From UBA7236 sp035439505 (GTDB taxonomy: Bacteria; Bacteroidota; Bacteroidia; Chitinophagales; BACL12), in assembly GCA_035439505.1 (NCBI GenBank), contig DAORKJ010000009.1, forward strand, positions 1 to 64,000: DNA of 64,000 nucleotides, read 5' to 3'. The notes under the pieces were generated by a model, which saw only the letters and a program-made list of their open reading frames with translations, was not told the origin of the DNA and did no database searches. How positions within the stretch are numbered: position 1 is the first letter of the stretch; each line of letters opens with the position of its first letter. Position numbers and translations under genes: made by a program. This document shows, one piece after another, positions 1 to 7,779 of the stretch.

Positions 1-2
1 TC

Positions 3-371
3 CCTCAAAATGTTGCAGATTTAAATATCGTGCAGCAAAAGAAGATTATTTTACATACTTCGGATGGATTATTTGTAATACAAATTGGTGATATTATTCG
101 CTGCAACTCATACGGAAACTACAGTTTTGTTTATCTCAAAGACGGTAACAAAATTTTACTTGCCAAAATTCTCAAGGAAATTGAGGAGTCGTTAAAACCA
201 TTCGGATTCGAACGTGTGCACCATTCCCACCTGATTAACTTAAACCATGTGAAATCGTTTCGACATAAAGATGGTGGATTAGTGGTAATGAGCGATTTGA
301 GTGAAGTTCCGGTTTCTTTGCGCAAAAAAGGCGCATTCCTCGACCAACTTGAAAAACTGAATAATGTATAG
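3..371 (+). CDS. LytTR-domain response regulator, C-terminal part (5' end outside window)
   Basis: The frame is open to the left edge of the window, so this is the 3' part of a longer gene; a GTG at 30 is not a convincing start because in-frame codons continue upstream (PQNVADLNI before it). The visible residues form a LytTR DNA-binding domain: the ADLNIVQQKKIILHTSDG entry strand, the IIRCNSYGNYSFVYLKDG segment, the KEIEESLKPFGFERVHHSHLINLNHV core and the VPVSLRKKG stretch near the end. LytTR domains bind promoter DNA downstream of a CheY-like receiver, which would lie outside the window. A LytS-type kinase gene follows at 851. It is probably not the direct partner, since that kinase has its own overlapping regulator gene. 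The family is certain; target genes cannot be inferred. Confidence 0.88.
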   Translation, partial: PQNVADLNIVQQKKIILHTSDGLFVIQIGDIIRCNSYGNYSFVYLKDGNKILLAKILKEIEESLKPFGFERVHHSHLINLNHVKSFRHKDGGLVVMSDLSEVPVSLRKKGAFLDQLEKLNNV

Positions 372-387
372 GTAAGGGCATAAAAAA

Positions 388-407
388 AGCCGCATGGAGT
401 AGCGGCT
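388..407. terminator. Hairpin after the LytTR gene, T-tract only on the minus side
   Basis: AGCCGC (388-393) and GCGGCT (402-407) form a six-pair stem with an eight-base loop, 16 bases after the LytTR stop codon. Seven A residues precede it, so on the minus strand it reads as a stem followed by a T run, but on the plus strand no T run follows. Position suggests it ends the LytTR transcript; the tract polarity makes efficient plus-strand termination uncertain. Confidence 0.4.
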
Positions 408-850
408 GATTCGTTCGTTGCTTTGCTTATATTGATAAAGGATCAGGGTGTTTGTGTGTTTCCGGTTCCGACCTTCGAAATGGATAACAGAAGAACATTG
501 CAACTACATACACATGACAACAAGACCAAAAGTAGGTTAGTCCTATCTAAAAGTGTACTTTATTTGACAACTGTAGGTAATTAAATGATAAGTGTTAATC
601 TTGACATTACCACTGTTTTGCCGAAGAAAAACAGCAAAATCAGGCGCTTCAACTACATCTCACAAATACTTATTTTGTTAAAATTTAACATTTGAGCACT
701 TTGTAAAATAAGTGCATTGGGTTAAGTATATAACTGCAAATTAAACACACAAAAGTGCCATTACTAAGCAGTTATTACTGCTATTTATGCAATTCACAAC
801 TTAATTCTAAGCGGTATTTTTAACACTTCAATAGGTTTTAAAAATAAGGT
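408..850. other. Intergenic region upstream of the sensor kinase
   Basis: About 440 bases with no convincing reading frame on either strand. The sequence is AT-rich with scattered A and T runs. No clear TAnnTTTG -7 box lies immediately before the kinase start, so the promoter of the kinase is not pinned down. Nothing else is recognisable here. Confidence 0.5.
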
Positions 851-2740
851 ATGATGAAAAAATTATTAGTTGGAATTACTGCGCTTGTTTTAACAGGAAA
901 CTTAACTGCTCAAAATGTTTGTTCTTGTGATGATTTTACAAGGGAATTGAAAGGCGCTTACGACCAGGCATTTCGATCGGCAAATTATCAGGAGGCAACT
1001 AAAATAACTAAACAACTTGCATCCAGTGACGATAAATGTTGTAAAGCCAAAGCGCAAATTATGTTTGCGAATATTCATTTTAATGAAGATAAATTTGATA
1101 GTGTTCGATATCGTGTAGCTATGTCAGAAAAAATTTTAGGCAACACGTATGATTCATTGGTAACTCCTGAACAATTCAGATTGAGAGGACAAGTTTGTGC
1201 TGCTCAGGAAAAACCGGACAGCACGATTTATTATTATTTGGAAGGGTTAAAAAATAGCGAGCAACATAACAATATTGGTTATGTAGTGAAATTTTGTAAT
1301 GACATTTCTTACACATTTGCAGGTATTAATCAGGCCGATCGTGGATTACCTTATATGAAACTGGCTGTAGAAAAAGCATTGGAAATTAAAGACAATGCTT
1401 TATGTGCTATGGCTTATTCTAACCTGGCTACTACGTATGGTATGATGGCAGAAACAACAGGTAACAAAAAATATATGGATAGCCTAAGTGTTTTCGCCCC
1501 ACTATCATTAAAGTATGCTAAACTGGCTAACGACAGGATGTACATGATTAAAAGTTACAATATTCTTGGTGGTTTAGCTGTCAACAATAACGAATTTGAC
1601 AAAGCCATTGCCTACTGTGACACCGTATTAAGTCAGCTACCACCTAAAGGAATGGAACAATTGATGGTTTCTGCTTTATATCGAAAAGGACAATCACAAT
1701 ATGCTTTAGGCCAAATGGAAACGTCTTTACAAACTTTACATCAGGGCCTGACAATTGCTAAAACACTAAATATTTCAGGAATTGTACAATTGTTTTACCA
1801 ACAGTTATATTACACCTATAAGGACAATAAGGACCCGGAAAATGCACTACTCTATTTCGAAAAATATAAATCGTTGAACGACTCGTTGATGAATATTGAA
1901 AAATCAACAATTATCAATACACTAGAGCAACAATATAATAAAGAAAAAAATGAACAAACCATCAAAGAACTAAGTCAGGAGAAACAGATTAGTGCTTTAC
2001 GAATTCGTTTTTTAATTGCCGGAGTTGCAGTAGCACTTTTTCTGGCTCTAAGTATTTTACTTATTTACAGACAAAAATTACTTAAACAGCAGCAAACCAT
2101 TCTGGAAACCGAACAACGACTAAACCGGGCTAGGATGAATCCACATTTCTTTTTTAACGCACTCACTGCATTACAATCGTTCGCGCTGCGGGAAAATGAT
2201 GGCAAACAACTTGCCAATAATTTGAGCAAATTTTCACATATCATGCGTGAAACATTAGAAAGTTCGTATAAAGATTATGTAACAATTGAACAGGAAGTGG
2301 ATTTTTTACGTGAATATCTGGAGTTACAAAAAATTCGTTTCCCAAATAAATTCACTTATCATTTAGACCTGGTGAAAGATATTGAAACTGAATCGTTAAT
2401 GATTCCTTCAATGATAATTCAGCCATTTGTTGAAAATTCAATTGAGCATGGGTTTAGTGGTATTACCTATCATGGTGAATTAAAAGTATTGTTTGATGAA
2501 GAACAGGAAAATGTTGTTATTATTATTATCGACAATGGCAAAGGATTAATTACAGGCGCCAAAGAAAACAATGAACATATTTCGCGTGCCAGTCAAATAA
2601 TTAAAGACAGAATTTATTTACTGAATATCAAATTAAAAACAAAAGCAAGTTTTACCATTGATAATAATGCAAACGAAAACGGTGTTACAGTAAAAATTTA
2701 TTTACCAAAAATTACCAAAGATGAGAGCCCTGCTAATTGA
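851..2740 (+). CDS. TPR-containing LytS-type sensor histidine kinase
   Basis: A 629-residue membrane kinase. It opens with a signal peptide (MMKKLLVGITALVLTGNLTAQ), followed by an extracytoplasmic region of tetratricopeptide-like helical repeats (about residues 60-370), a coiled segment, one transmembrane helix (about 386-406) and a cytoplasmic His_kinase domain. The phosphoacceptor is His432 in RMNPHFFFNAL, the hallmark of the LytS/YehU family rather than of classical HisKA kinases. The ATPase half shows the N box (IIQPFVENSIEHG) and the G1 box (IIIDNGKG). By family it senses an unknown signal through the TPR region and phosphorylates a LytTR regulator. The gene overlaps the following receiver gene by 20 bases, so the two are translationally coupled. 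Confidence 0.92.
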   Translation: MMKKLLVGITALVLTGNLTAQNVCSCDDFTRELKGAYDQAFRSANYQEATKITKQLASSDDKCCKAKAQIMFANIHFNEDKFDSVRYRVAMSEKILGNTYDSLVTPEQFRLRGQVCAAQEKPDSTIYYYLEGLKNSEQHNNIGYVVKFCNDISYTFAGINQADRGLPYMKLAVEKALEIKDNALCAMAYSNLATTYGMMAETTGNKKYMDSLSVFAPLSLKYAKLANDRMYMIKSYNILGGLAVNNNEFDKAIAYCDTVLSQLPPKGMEQLMVSALYRKGQSQYALGQMETSLQTLHQGLTIAKTLNISGIVQLFYQQLYYTYKDNKDPENALLYFEKYKSLNDSLMNIEKSTIINTLEQQYNKEKNEQTIKELSQEKQISALRIRFLIAGVAVALFLALSILLIYRQKLLKQQQTILETEQRLNRARMNPHFFFNALTALQSFALRENDGKQLANNLSKFSHIMRETLESSYKDYVTIEQEVDFLREYLELQKIRFPNKFTYHLDLVKDIETESLMIPSMIIQPFVENSIEHGFSGITYHGELKVLFDEEQENVVIIIIDNGKGLITGAKENNEHISRASQIIKDRIYLLNIKLKTKASFTIDNNANENGVTVKIYLPKITKDESPAN

Positions 2741-2884
2741 TAACGAAAGTAATATCAGGCATGGATTACATGATTTATTACATGCCTTTTGTCCTGAAAT
2801 TACAGCTATTCACGAAGCTGATAGCGTGATAAACGGAATAAACGCCATCGCTTTATATTCACCGGATATTGTATTTCTGGATGT
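2721..2884 (+). CDS. Response regulator receiver domain, truncated by assembly gap
   Basis: The first 54 residues of a CheY-like receiver are visible, starting at an ATG that overlaps the end of the kinase gene. The acidic pocket is in LLIDNES (residues 4-10) and the phosphoacceptor Asp lies in IVFLDV directly before the 100-N gap. By analogy with this gene order in Bacteroidota, a LytTR output domain is expected in the missing part. After the gap only 7 bases precede a terminator hairpin, so the rest of the gene (about 180 residues for a full LytTR regulator) must be within the gap and the real gap is longer than 100 bases. Confidence 0.85.
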
Positions 2885-2984
2885 NNNNNNNNNNNNNNNN
2901 NNNNNNNNNNNNNNNNNNNNNNNNNNNNNNNNNNNNNNNNNNNNNNNNNNNNNNNNNNNNNNNNNNNNNNNNNNNNNNNNNNNN
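2885..2984. other. Assembly gap (100 N) inside response regulator gene
   Basis: Exactly 100 N, the conventional placeholder for a gap of unknown length. A LytTR response regulator is normally 230-250 residues, while only 54 are visible, so several hundred bases are probably missing. Confidence 0.9.
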
Positions 2985-2991
2985 CAAATTG

Positions 2992-3019
2992 AAAAAGCCC
3001 TCCGATTGGAGGGCTTTTT
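2992..3019. terminator. Bidirectional intrinsic terminator
   Basis: AAAAAGCCCTCC (2992-3003), loop GATT, GGAGGGCTTTTT (3008-3019): a perfect 12-pair stem with A and T flanks. It sits between the response regulator (plus) and the T9SS protein gene (minus, stop at 3046), so it can serve both convergent transcripts. Confidence 0.9.
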
Positions 3020-3045
3020 GGTAGGATGAACTGAACGATCAGTAA

Positions 3046-4461
3046 TTAACGAACAACAGCCAATTTTTCGGTTAACACTTGACCATAACTTGTAGTAACA
3101 AATACCTGATAAATACCTGCAGGTAATTCATTAACATTAATTTCATGCGTAATTTCTTGTCCGCCCATTCCGTTAATCATATTATTTTGAAGTGGGTATT
3201 TTTGACCGGATAAATTATAAATTTCGATTTCAGCAGTAGCATCTTCTTCCATTACAAATACGATCTCAGCATTTTGAGAAGCAGGATTCGGGAAGATTGC
3301 AATTGGGTTTTCGCTTTCAGCAACAAATTCATCTAATTTCATCCAACATGCACCAACTACCCAACCACTTAACAAATGACTAGGCACCTGACCTGTAGTA
3401 ATACATTTTGTTGTACCATTTTTACAAACATATACTTTGTTTAACATTGGTCCGCAACGTACGTCTTTTACTGTTACAGTAACATTGTCGGTGCTGGTGC
3501 AACCATAATAATCGGAAACAGTTAAAGTGTAAGTTGTTGTAGTTGCAGGACAAACAGTAATATTAGAACCGGTAGCTCCAGTACTCCATGAGTAAGTATA
3601 AGGTGCAGACATTCCTGTTGCAGAACCGTATAAGGTAACGCATGACGGACCATATCCTTTTGTAATAGTTTTATCAACTCCGGCATTCGCAACGGCAGGT
3701 GTATTTACATACACAGGAACATCATCAGTATCGGTGTTACCTAATGCATCGGTAACTGTAACTGTATACGTGGTGTTTGCTGTTGGAGAAACGGTGTTAG
3801 TAGCAGTTGTTGCTCCATTGCTCCATAAATAGGTATAAGGGGCAGTTCCACCGGTTCCTGTTGCAGTTAATGTAGTAGAGCTACCTAAACAAACATTTAC
3901 GGAAGGACCTGCATCTGCAACCATTCCGAAATTAATTTCCATTTCAGGTAAACCATTACATCCGTATGGAGCAACACCTACACCAGCACCTTCAGCACCC
4001 ATTAAAATTAATTGAGTTGGCATTCCGGTTGTTACAAAAGTAAATTGCACGCAATAAGCTCCGGCAGCGCCCCAACCACCAACTGTAGTTGTCCACCAAT
4101 CTGCCCCAAAACCGGTTCCCGGATAGCTAATCATGTCATAGATTAAATAAGATGAACCATAATAAAATGAAGCATCAGCTCCATAAACAGCTCCTGTTTG
4201 TGGGCTTGTCAAAGTGCTTGGGTAAACATCAAATGATGTAGCGCCTACAGCATTAATGCCCCAGGTGCCAGTGCCATTTTCAGCACCTCCAATACCTCCT
4301 CCTGCGCAAAATTCAACAGTAAATTCATACTGCCCACCGCCAAGATCGGTTAGGTTTAATAAACTAAATGATGAGTTGTCACATGCTTGAACCGTATTCG
4401 TAAATCCGAATACCATCAAAACAATAATAATAAGTGCGTTAACTTTTTTCATAACAGACAT
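3046..4461 (-). CDS. T9SS-sorted cell-surface protein with two PKD/SprB-like repeats
   Basis: A 471-residue secreted protein. A hydrophobic signal peptide (KKVNALIIIVLMVFGFTNTVQA) could start at the first Met or, more typically, at the Met three codons later. A unique N-terminal region of about 180 residues rich in Gly, Tyr and Trp is followed by two immunoglobulin-like repeats of the PKD/SprB type (PYTYLWSNGAT and PYTYSWSTGAT, each ending in TYTVTVTD or a similar strand). The last 75 or so residues form a type A T9SS sorting domain (IFPNPASQNAEI ... IYNLSGQ ... LPAGIYQVFV ... KLAVV). It is therefore exported, cleaved and attached to the surface or released by the type IX system. No catalytic motif is visible, so an adhesin or structural role is inferred. 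A TACTTTTG box lies upstream. Confidence 0.85.
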   Translation of the reverse strand: MSVMKKVNALIIIVLMVFGFTNTVQACDNSSFSLLNLTDLGGGQYEFTVEFCAGGGIGGAENGTGTWGINAVGATSFDVYPSTLTSPQTGAVYGADASFYYGSSYLIYDMISYPGTGFGADWWTTTVGGWGAAGAYCVQFTFVTTGMPTQLILMGAEGAGVGVAPYGCNGLPEMEINFGMVADAGPSVNVCLGSSTTLTATGTGGTAPYTYLWSNGATTATNTVSPTANTTYTVTVTDALGNTDTDDVPVYVNTPAVANAGVDKTITKGYGPSCVTLYGSATGMSAPYTYSWSTGATGSNITVCPATTTTYTLTVSDYYGCTSTDNVTVTVKDVRCGPMLNKVYVCKNGTTKCITTGQVPSHLLSGWVVGACWMKLDEFVAESENPIAIFPNPASQNAEIVFVMEEDATAEIEIYNLSGQKYPLQNNMINGMGGQEITHEINVNELPAGIYQVFVTTSYGQVLTEKLAVVR

Positions 4462-4493
4462 TTTTTGATTTTGGAATTATAAAATTTCTAACC

Positions 4494-4501
4494 CAAAAGT
4501 A
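4494..4501 (-). promoter_or_regulatory. Bacteroidota-type -7 box of the T9SS protein gene
   Basis: On the minus strand this reads TACTTTTG, an exact match to TAnnTTTG, about 33 bases before the start codon at 4461. No clear -33 TTTG is visible at the expected distance. Confidence 0.5.
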
Positions 4502-4702
4502 GAAGGTCTGTATAAGGGAATTTTGCCAGATGAATAAGTGAGGGAGGCGGGCAAATAAGCGTAAAATAAAGGCTTCAGTATTTCATGACTGCTTTTGCAA
4601 TGAAGTATAACTCAAATGGTATTACGTTTTCCCCGAAAACCCATAGATGGATAGTCGAAAACACGCGTTATTATTGACTTACAGGAGTTTAATCTAATTT
4701 GT

Positions 4703-5821
4703 TTAACTCATTTCAACATAATCCAAATCTTTGCCAAAAGTTTCTTTAACAGCAATAATTGATACAATTGCCAATGTAAGTGATATCGCTCCGACAATAA
4801 GTGCAGCGGTAATATTACCGGTATTAGTGCTTAAGGCAGAAAAACCTAGTGTAAGCGGGACAACAAATCCCCTGACAAAATTAGGGACAGTAGTAGTAGC
4901 CGTTGCTCTGATATTTGTTCCAAACTGTTCTGAAGCAATTGTAACAAACAAAGCCCAATATCCCGTTGCACATCCGAGTAAGAAACACATGATATTAAAT
5001 AAAGTCTGAGAAGTACTTTTTATGTTGAGATATAATACCGCTAATATGATGGTCATAATTAAATAGCCGAGCACTACTTTTTTTCTGGAGCGAAATACCT
5101 GACTCAAATATCCGCTTAATATATCGCCAACACATAATCCTACATAACTCAACATAATTGCTGTTCGGCGAATTTGCAGACCATTATCTCCGCTAGTATC
5201 TATTCCCCATTCTCCTGCAAAACGTTCACTAAATTTCATTAATACGCCAATGCAATACCAAACAGGAACACCAATTAAAATGCANNNNNNNNNNNNNNNN
5301 NNNNNNNNNNNNNNNNNNNNNNNNNNNNNNNNNNNNNNNNNNNNNNNNNNNNNNNNNNNNNNNNNNNNNNNNNNNNNNNNNNNNGTGCCATATCCGCGAT
5401 TTTCTTTGCTCATAATTTCTGCAACCAACGTAATTGCAGCGCCTAATTCTCCAGCTAATCCCAAACCGGCAAAAAATCGTACAACCTGATATTGAGTGGT
5501 ATTATCTACAAAACCATTTAAAATATTGGCTATAGAATATAATAAAATACTTCCAAATAAAATCGATTTTCGGCCTTTTAAATCCCCCATTATTCCCCAC
5601 AAAATTCCGCCGAATAACATGCCTATCATTTGCACATTAAATAATCTCACATCCCAAAAATCAATTAGTGCTGGGTCGGTAATGCCAATTCCTTTTAAAC
5701 TGGGTTTGCTGACTAAATTAAATAATTGCAAGTCGTAAATATCTACGAAGTAGCCTAGCGCTGCCACTAAAACGGTAAGATTGAGTATTCCCCTGGAGGT
5801 GTGTGTGTTAGGTCGTGTCAT
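4703..5821 (-). CDS. Major facilitator superfamily transporter (internal gap)
   Basis: A polytopic membrane protein of the MFS. The N-terminal half shows transmembrane helix 1 (LNLTVLVAALGYFVDIYDLQLFN, with the Asp pair seen in sugar- and phosphate-porter relatives), the loop 2-3 signature GDLKGRKSILFGS and helix 4 (RFFAGLGLAGELGAAITLVAE). After the gap come helices of the C-terminal half, with the loop 8-9 motif SGYLSQVFRSRKK. Helices 5, 6 and most of the central loop should lie in the 100-N gap at 5285-5384; 34 residues cannot hold them, so the real protein is longer than the 372 positions seen. The gene lies 19 bases after folA and is the last gene of the thyA-folA operon. The substrate is unknown. 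Confidence 0.82.
   Translation of the reverse strand: MTRPNTHTSRGILNLTVLVAALGYFVDIYDLQLFNLVSKPSLKGIGITDPALIDFWDVRLFNVQMIGMLFGGILWGIMGDLKGRKSILFGSILLYSIANILNGFVDNTTQYQVVRFFAGLGLAGELGAAITLVAEIMSKENRGYGXXXXXXXXXXXXXXXXXXXXXXXXXXXXXXXXXXCILIGVPVWYCIGVLMKFSERFAGEWGIDTSGDNGLQIRRTAIMLSYVGLCVGDILSGYLSQVFRSRKKVVLGYLIMTIILAVLYLNIKSTSQTLFNIMCFLLGCATGYWALFVTIASEQFGTNIRATATTTVPNFVRGFVVPLTLGFSALSTNTGNITAALIVGAISLTLAIVSIIAVKETFGKDLDYVEMS
5285..5384. other. Assembly gap (100 N) inside MFS gene
   Basis: The reading frame is open on both sides. The missing part should include two membrane helices and the central cytoplasmic loop (roughly 100 residues or more in relatives), so the gap is probably larger than drawn and the frame match is fortuitous. 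Confidence 0.85.
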
Positions 5822-5840
5822 AATCAGGGGATGAAATTAT

Positions 5841-6338
5841 CTATTTTTTCTCAAAAATGAGAAAGTCGTGGTCGTAAGGATTTACTTCATCCATCTTCCT
5901 TTTATCTACTGATATCAGATTCCATTCCGGTCCCAATTCAGGGAATTGTGTGTCGCCTTCAAATGTGGCATGAATACGTGTAAGATATATTCGATTTACG
6001 AAATGCATAGATTGTTTGTAAATATCACCTCCACCCAAAACAAATACTTCGGCTTCATCTTCAACCACTACATGATTTTTGGCAGCATCTAGTGAATGCA
6101 CCACCAAACTATCTTCAGCAACAAAATCAGTGTCGCGTGTTACAATGATAAATTTTCTTCCGGGTAAAACTTTATTGCCCAATGCATTATACGTTTTACG
6201 TCCTAAAATACACCAGTGACCTGTTGTTTTTTGTTTAAAATATTTTAAATCAGACCTTAATTTAAGCCAGGGCATATCACCTTTTAATCCAATGATATTA
6301 TTTTCTGCAACGGCAACTATGATGGAAAAAATAGGCAT
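5841..6338 (-). CDS. folA: Dihydrofolate reductase
   Basis: A 165-residue protein of normal DHFR length that reduces dihydrofolate to tetrahydrofolate with NADPH. The N-terminal strand SIIVAVAENNIIGLKGDMPW carries the substrate-binding region of the family; LKYFKQKTTGHWCILGRKTYNAL and the NADPH-binding LPGRKFIIVTRD follow, as does VFVLGGGDIYKQ. It lies 25 bases downstream of thyA on the same strand. The product regenerates the folate oxidised by thymidylate synthase, so the two genes form one functional unit for dTMP synthesis. Confidence 0.96.
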   Translation of the reverse strand: MPIFSIIVAVAENNIIGLKGDMPWLKLRSDLKYFKQKTTGHWCILGRKTYNALGNKVLPGRKFIIVTRDTDFVAEDSLVVHSLDAAKNHVVVEDEAEVFVLGGGDIYKQSMHFVNRIYLTRIHATFEGDTQFPELGPEWNLISVDKRKMDEVNPYDHDFLIFEKK

Positions 6339-6363
6339 GTTTTGTATTTAAAAAAGAAAAAAA

Positions 6364-7158
6364 TTAAACACTTACTTTGGCTTTAATATGCGGATGAGGG
6401 TCGTAATTAACTAACTCAAAATCATCGATGGTAAATCCAAAAATATCTTTCACATCGGGATTTATTTTCATTTGTGGCAAAGCACGTGGTTCGCGCGTTA
6501 ATTGTAAACGAGCCTGTTCAATATGGTCGTTATAAAGATGTACATCGCCGAATGAATGTACAAATTCACCTAACTGCAAATCACAAACTTGCGCAACCAT
6601 CATGGTTAATAATGCATAACTGGCAATGTTAAATGGAACGCCTAAAAAAGTATCTGCACTGCGTTGATACAATTGGCAACTTAATTTACCGTCAGCCACA
6701 TAAAATTGGAACAAACAATGGCAAGGAGGTAATGCCATTTTTTCGATATCGCCAACGTTCCAGGCGCTGACAATTAAACGTCTGGAATCCGGATTTTTTT
6801 TAATCTGGTTAATCAAATTGGTGATTTGGTCGATTGTTCTGCCATCAGCAGTTGGCCAACTTCTCCATTGGTGACCATATACCGGACCTAAATTACCATC
6901 TTCATCAGCCCATTCGTCCCAAATACGCACTTCATGTTGTTTGAGATAACGAATATTGGTATCTCCCTGTAAAAACCACAATAATTCGTGAATGATGCTT
7001 CGGGTATGTAATTTTTTTGTTGTTAGCAATGGAAAACCATCCTGGAGGTTGAAGCGCATTTGATAACCAAACAAACTAATAGTGCCTGTGCCGGTTCTAT
7101 CAGATTTTTGATGGCCTTCATCAAGAATTTTTTGTAGTAAATCGAGATACTGCTGCAT
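6364..7158 (-). CDS. thyA: Thymidylate synthase
   Basis: At 264 residues this matches the length of E. coli ThyA. It methylates dUMP to dTMP using methylene-tetrahydrofolate. Visible signatures are the N-terminal SDRTGTGTISLFGYQMRF with its phosphate-binding Arg, the active-site loop ALPPCHCLFQFYV with the catalytic Cys, QRSADTFLGVPFNIASYA, and HLYNDH. The gene starts the thyA-folA-MFS operon. It diverges from the DUF1761 gene at 7318, with 159 bases between them that must hold both promoters. Confidence 0.97.
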   Translation of the reverse strand: MQQYLDLLQKILDEGHQKSDRTGTGTISLFGYQMRFNLQDGFPLLTTKKLHTRSIIHELLWFLQGDTNIRYLKQHEVRIWDEWADEDGNLGPVYGHQWRSWPTADGRTIDQITNLINQIKKNPDSRRLIVSAWNVGDIEKMALPPCHCLFQFYVADGKLSCQLYQRSADTFLGVPFNIASYALLTMMVAQVCDLQLGEFVHSFGDVHLYNDHIEQARLQLTREPRALPQMKINPDVKDIFGFTIDDFELVNYDPHPHIKAKVSV

Positions 7159-7317
7159 GTTGTAAAATTAAGCAAAATACCCTGTTAATAGTTCCCAATA
7201 CGAAAGTGAAAAACCAGCAAAACCATGAGTTAAACGGGCTTTTCGGCATGTTAAAGTGTGTAAAAAATAGCCAGTTCTATTGGAAAACCAGTATATTTAT
7301 CTTTAAACCAATTACTT

Positions 7318-7725
7318 ATGATCAGCAACTTACTCGACAACCTTAACTGGCTGGCAGCCCTCGCAGGGGGCGCGGCGTATTATGTAATCGGCGCTGCCTG
7401 GTATGGCATACTAGGTAAAGGATGGATGGAAGCCGCCGGACTTACGTCAGAACAAATTAAAACCAACTTCAACAAGGCTGTTTATGGCCTTACCCTGGTA
7501 GTGGAAATTATTATTGTGGCATTTATGGGTGGATTTATGTCGGCAGAAACATCCATAAGCGATGCAGCGCAATTAGGCCTTGTCGTAGGATTAATTTTTT
7601 CCGGCTTAACAACCTATGTGCATTATTTATACACCATGCGCAAACCGAATCTCATTTTTTATGACGCAGGTTATACTACCATAGCAAGTATAGTTGCAGC
7701 GGTGGTTTATGCAGCAATAAATTAA
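7318..7725 (+). CDS. DUF1761 family membrane protein
   Basis: A 135-residue protein with four hydrophobic segments. The family pattern is clear: NWLAALAGGAAYYVIGAAWYGILGKGWMEAAGLT (first helix followed by the W-Y and KGWM motif), then a second helix, SGLTTYVHYLYTMRKPNLIFYDAGYTTIASIVAAVVYA at the end. The biochemical role of DUF1761 is not established. A near-consensus -7 box (TATCTTTA, 7298-7305) sits 12 bases before the ATG. It is monocistronic and ends at a strong terminator. Confidence 0.8.
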   Translation: MISNLLDNLNWLAALAGGAAYYVIGAAWYGILGKGWMEAAGLTSEQIKTNFNKAVYGLTLVVEIIIVAFMGGFMSAETSISDAAQLGLVVGLIFSGLTTYVHYLYTMRKPNLIFYDAGYTTIASIVAAVVYAAIN

Positions 7726-7745
7726 CAAAAAATAGAAGTTATTCG

Positions 7746-7776
7746 AAAAACGACATACCTAGTGTGTCGTTTTTTT
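7746..7776. terminator. Bidirectional intrinsic terminator
   Basis: AAAAACGACA (7746-7755) pairs with TGTCGTTTTT (7765-7774) around a nine-base loop and is followed by more T. It separates the convergent DUF1761 and symporter genes, and its 3' arm ends just before the symporter stop codon at 7780. Confidence 0.85.
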
Positions 7777-7779
7777 ATT

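Noticed and set aside
2985..3029. Continuation of the response regulator after the gap
   Set aside because: The bases after the gap form a perfect terminator hairpin, and the short translated tail (QIEKALRLEGFLVG) is just that hairpin read as codons.
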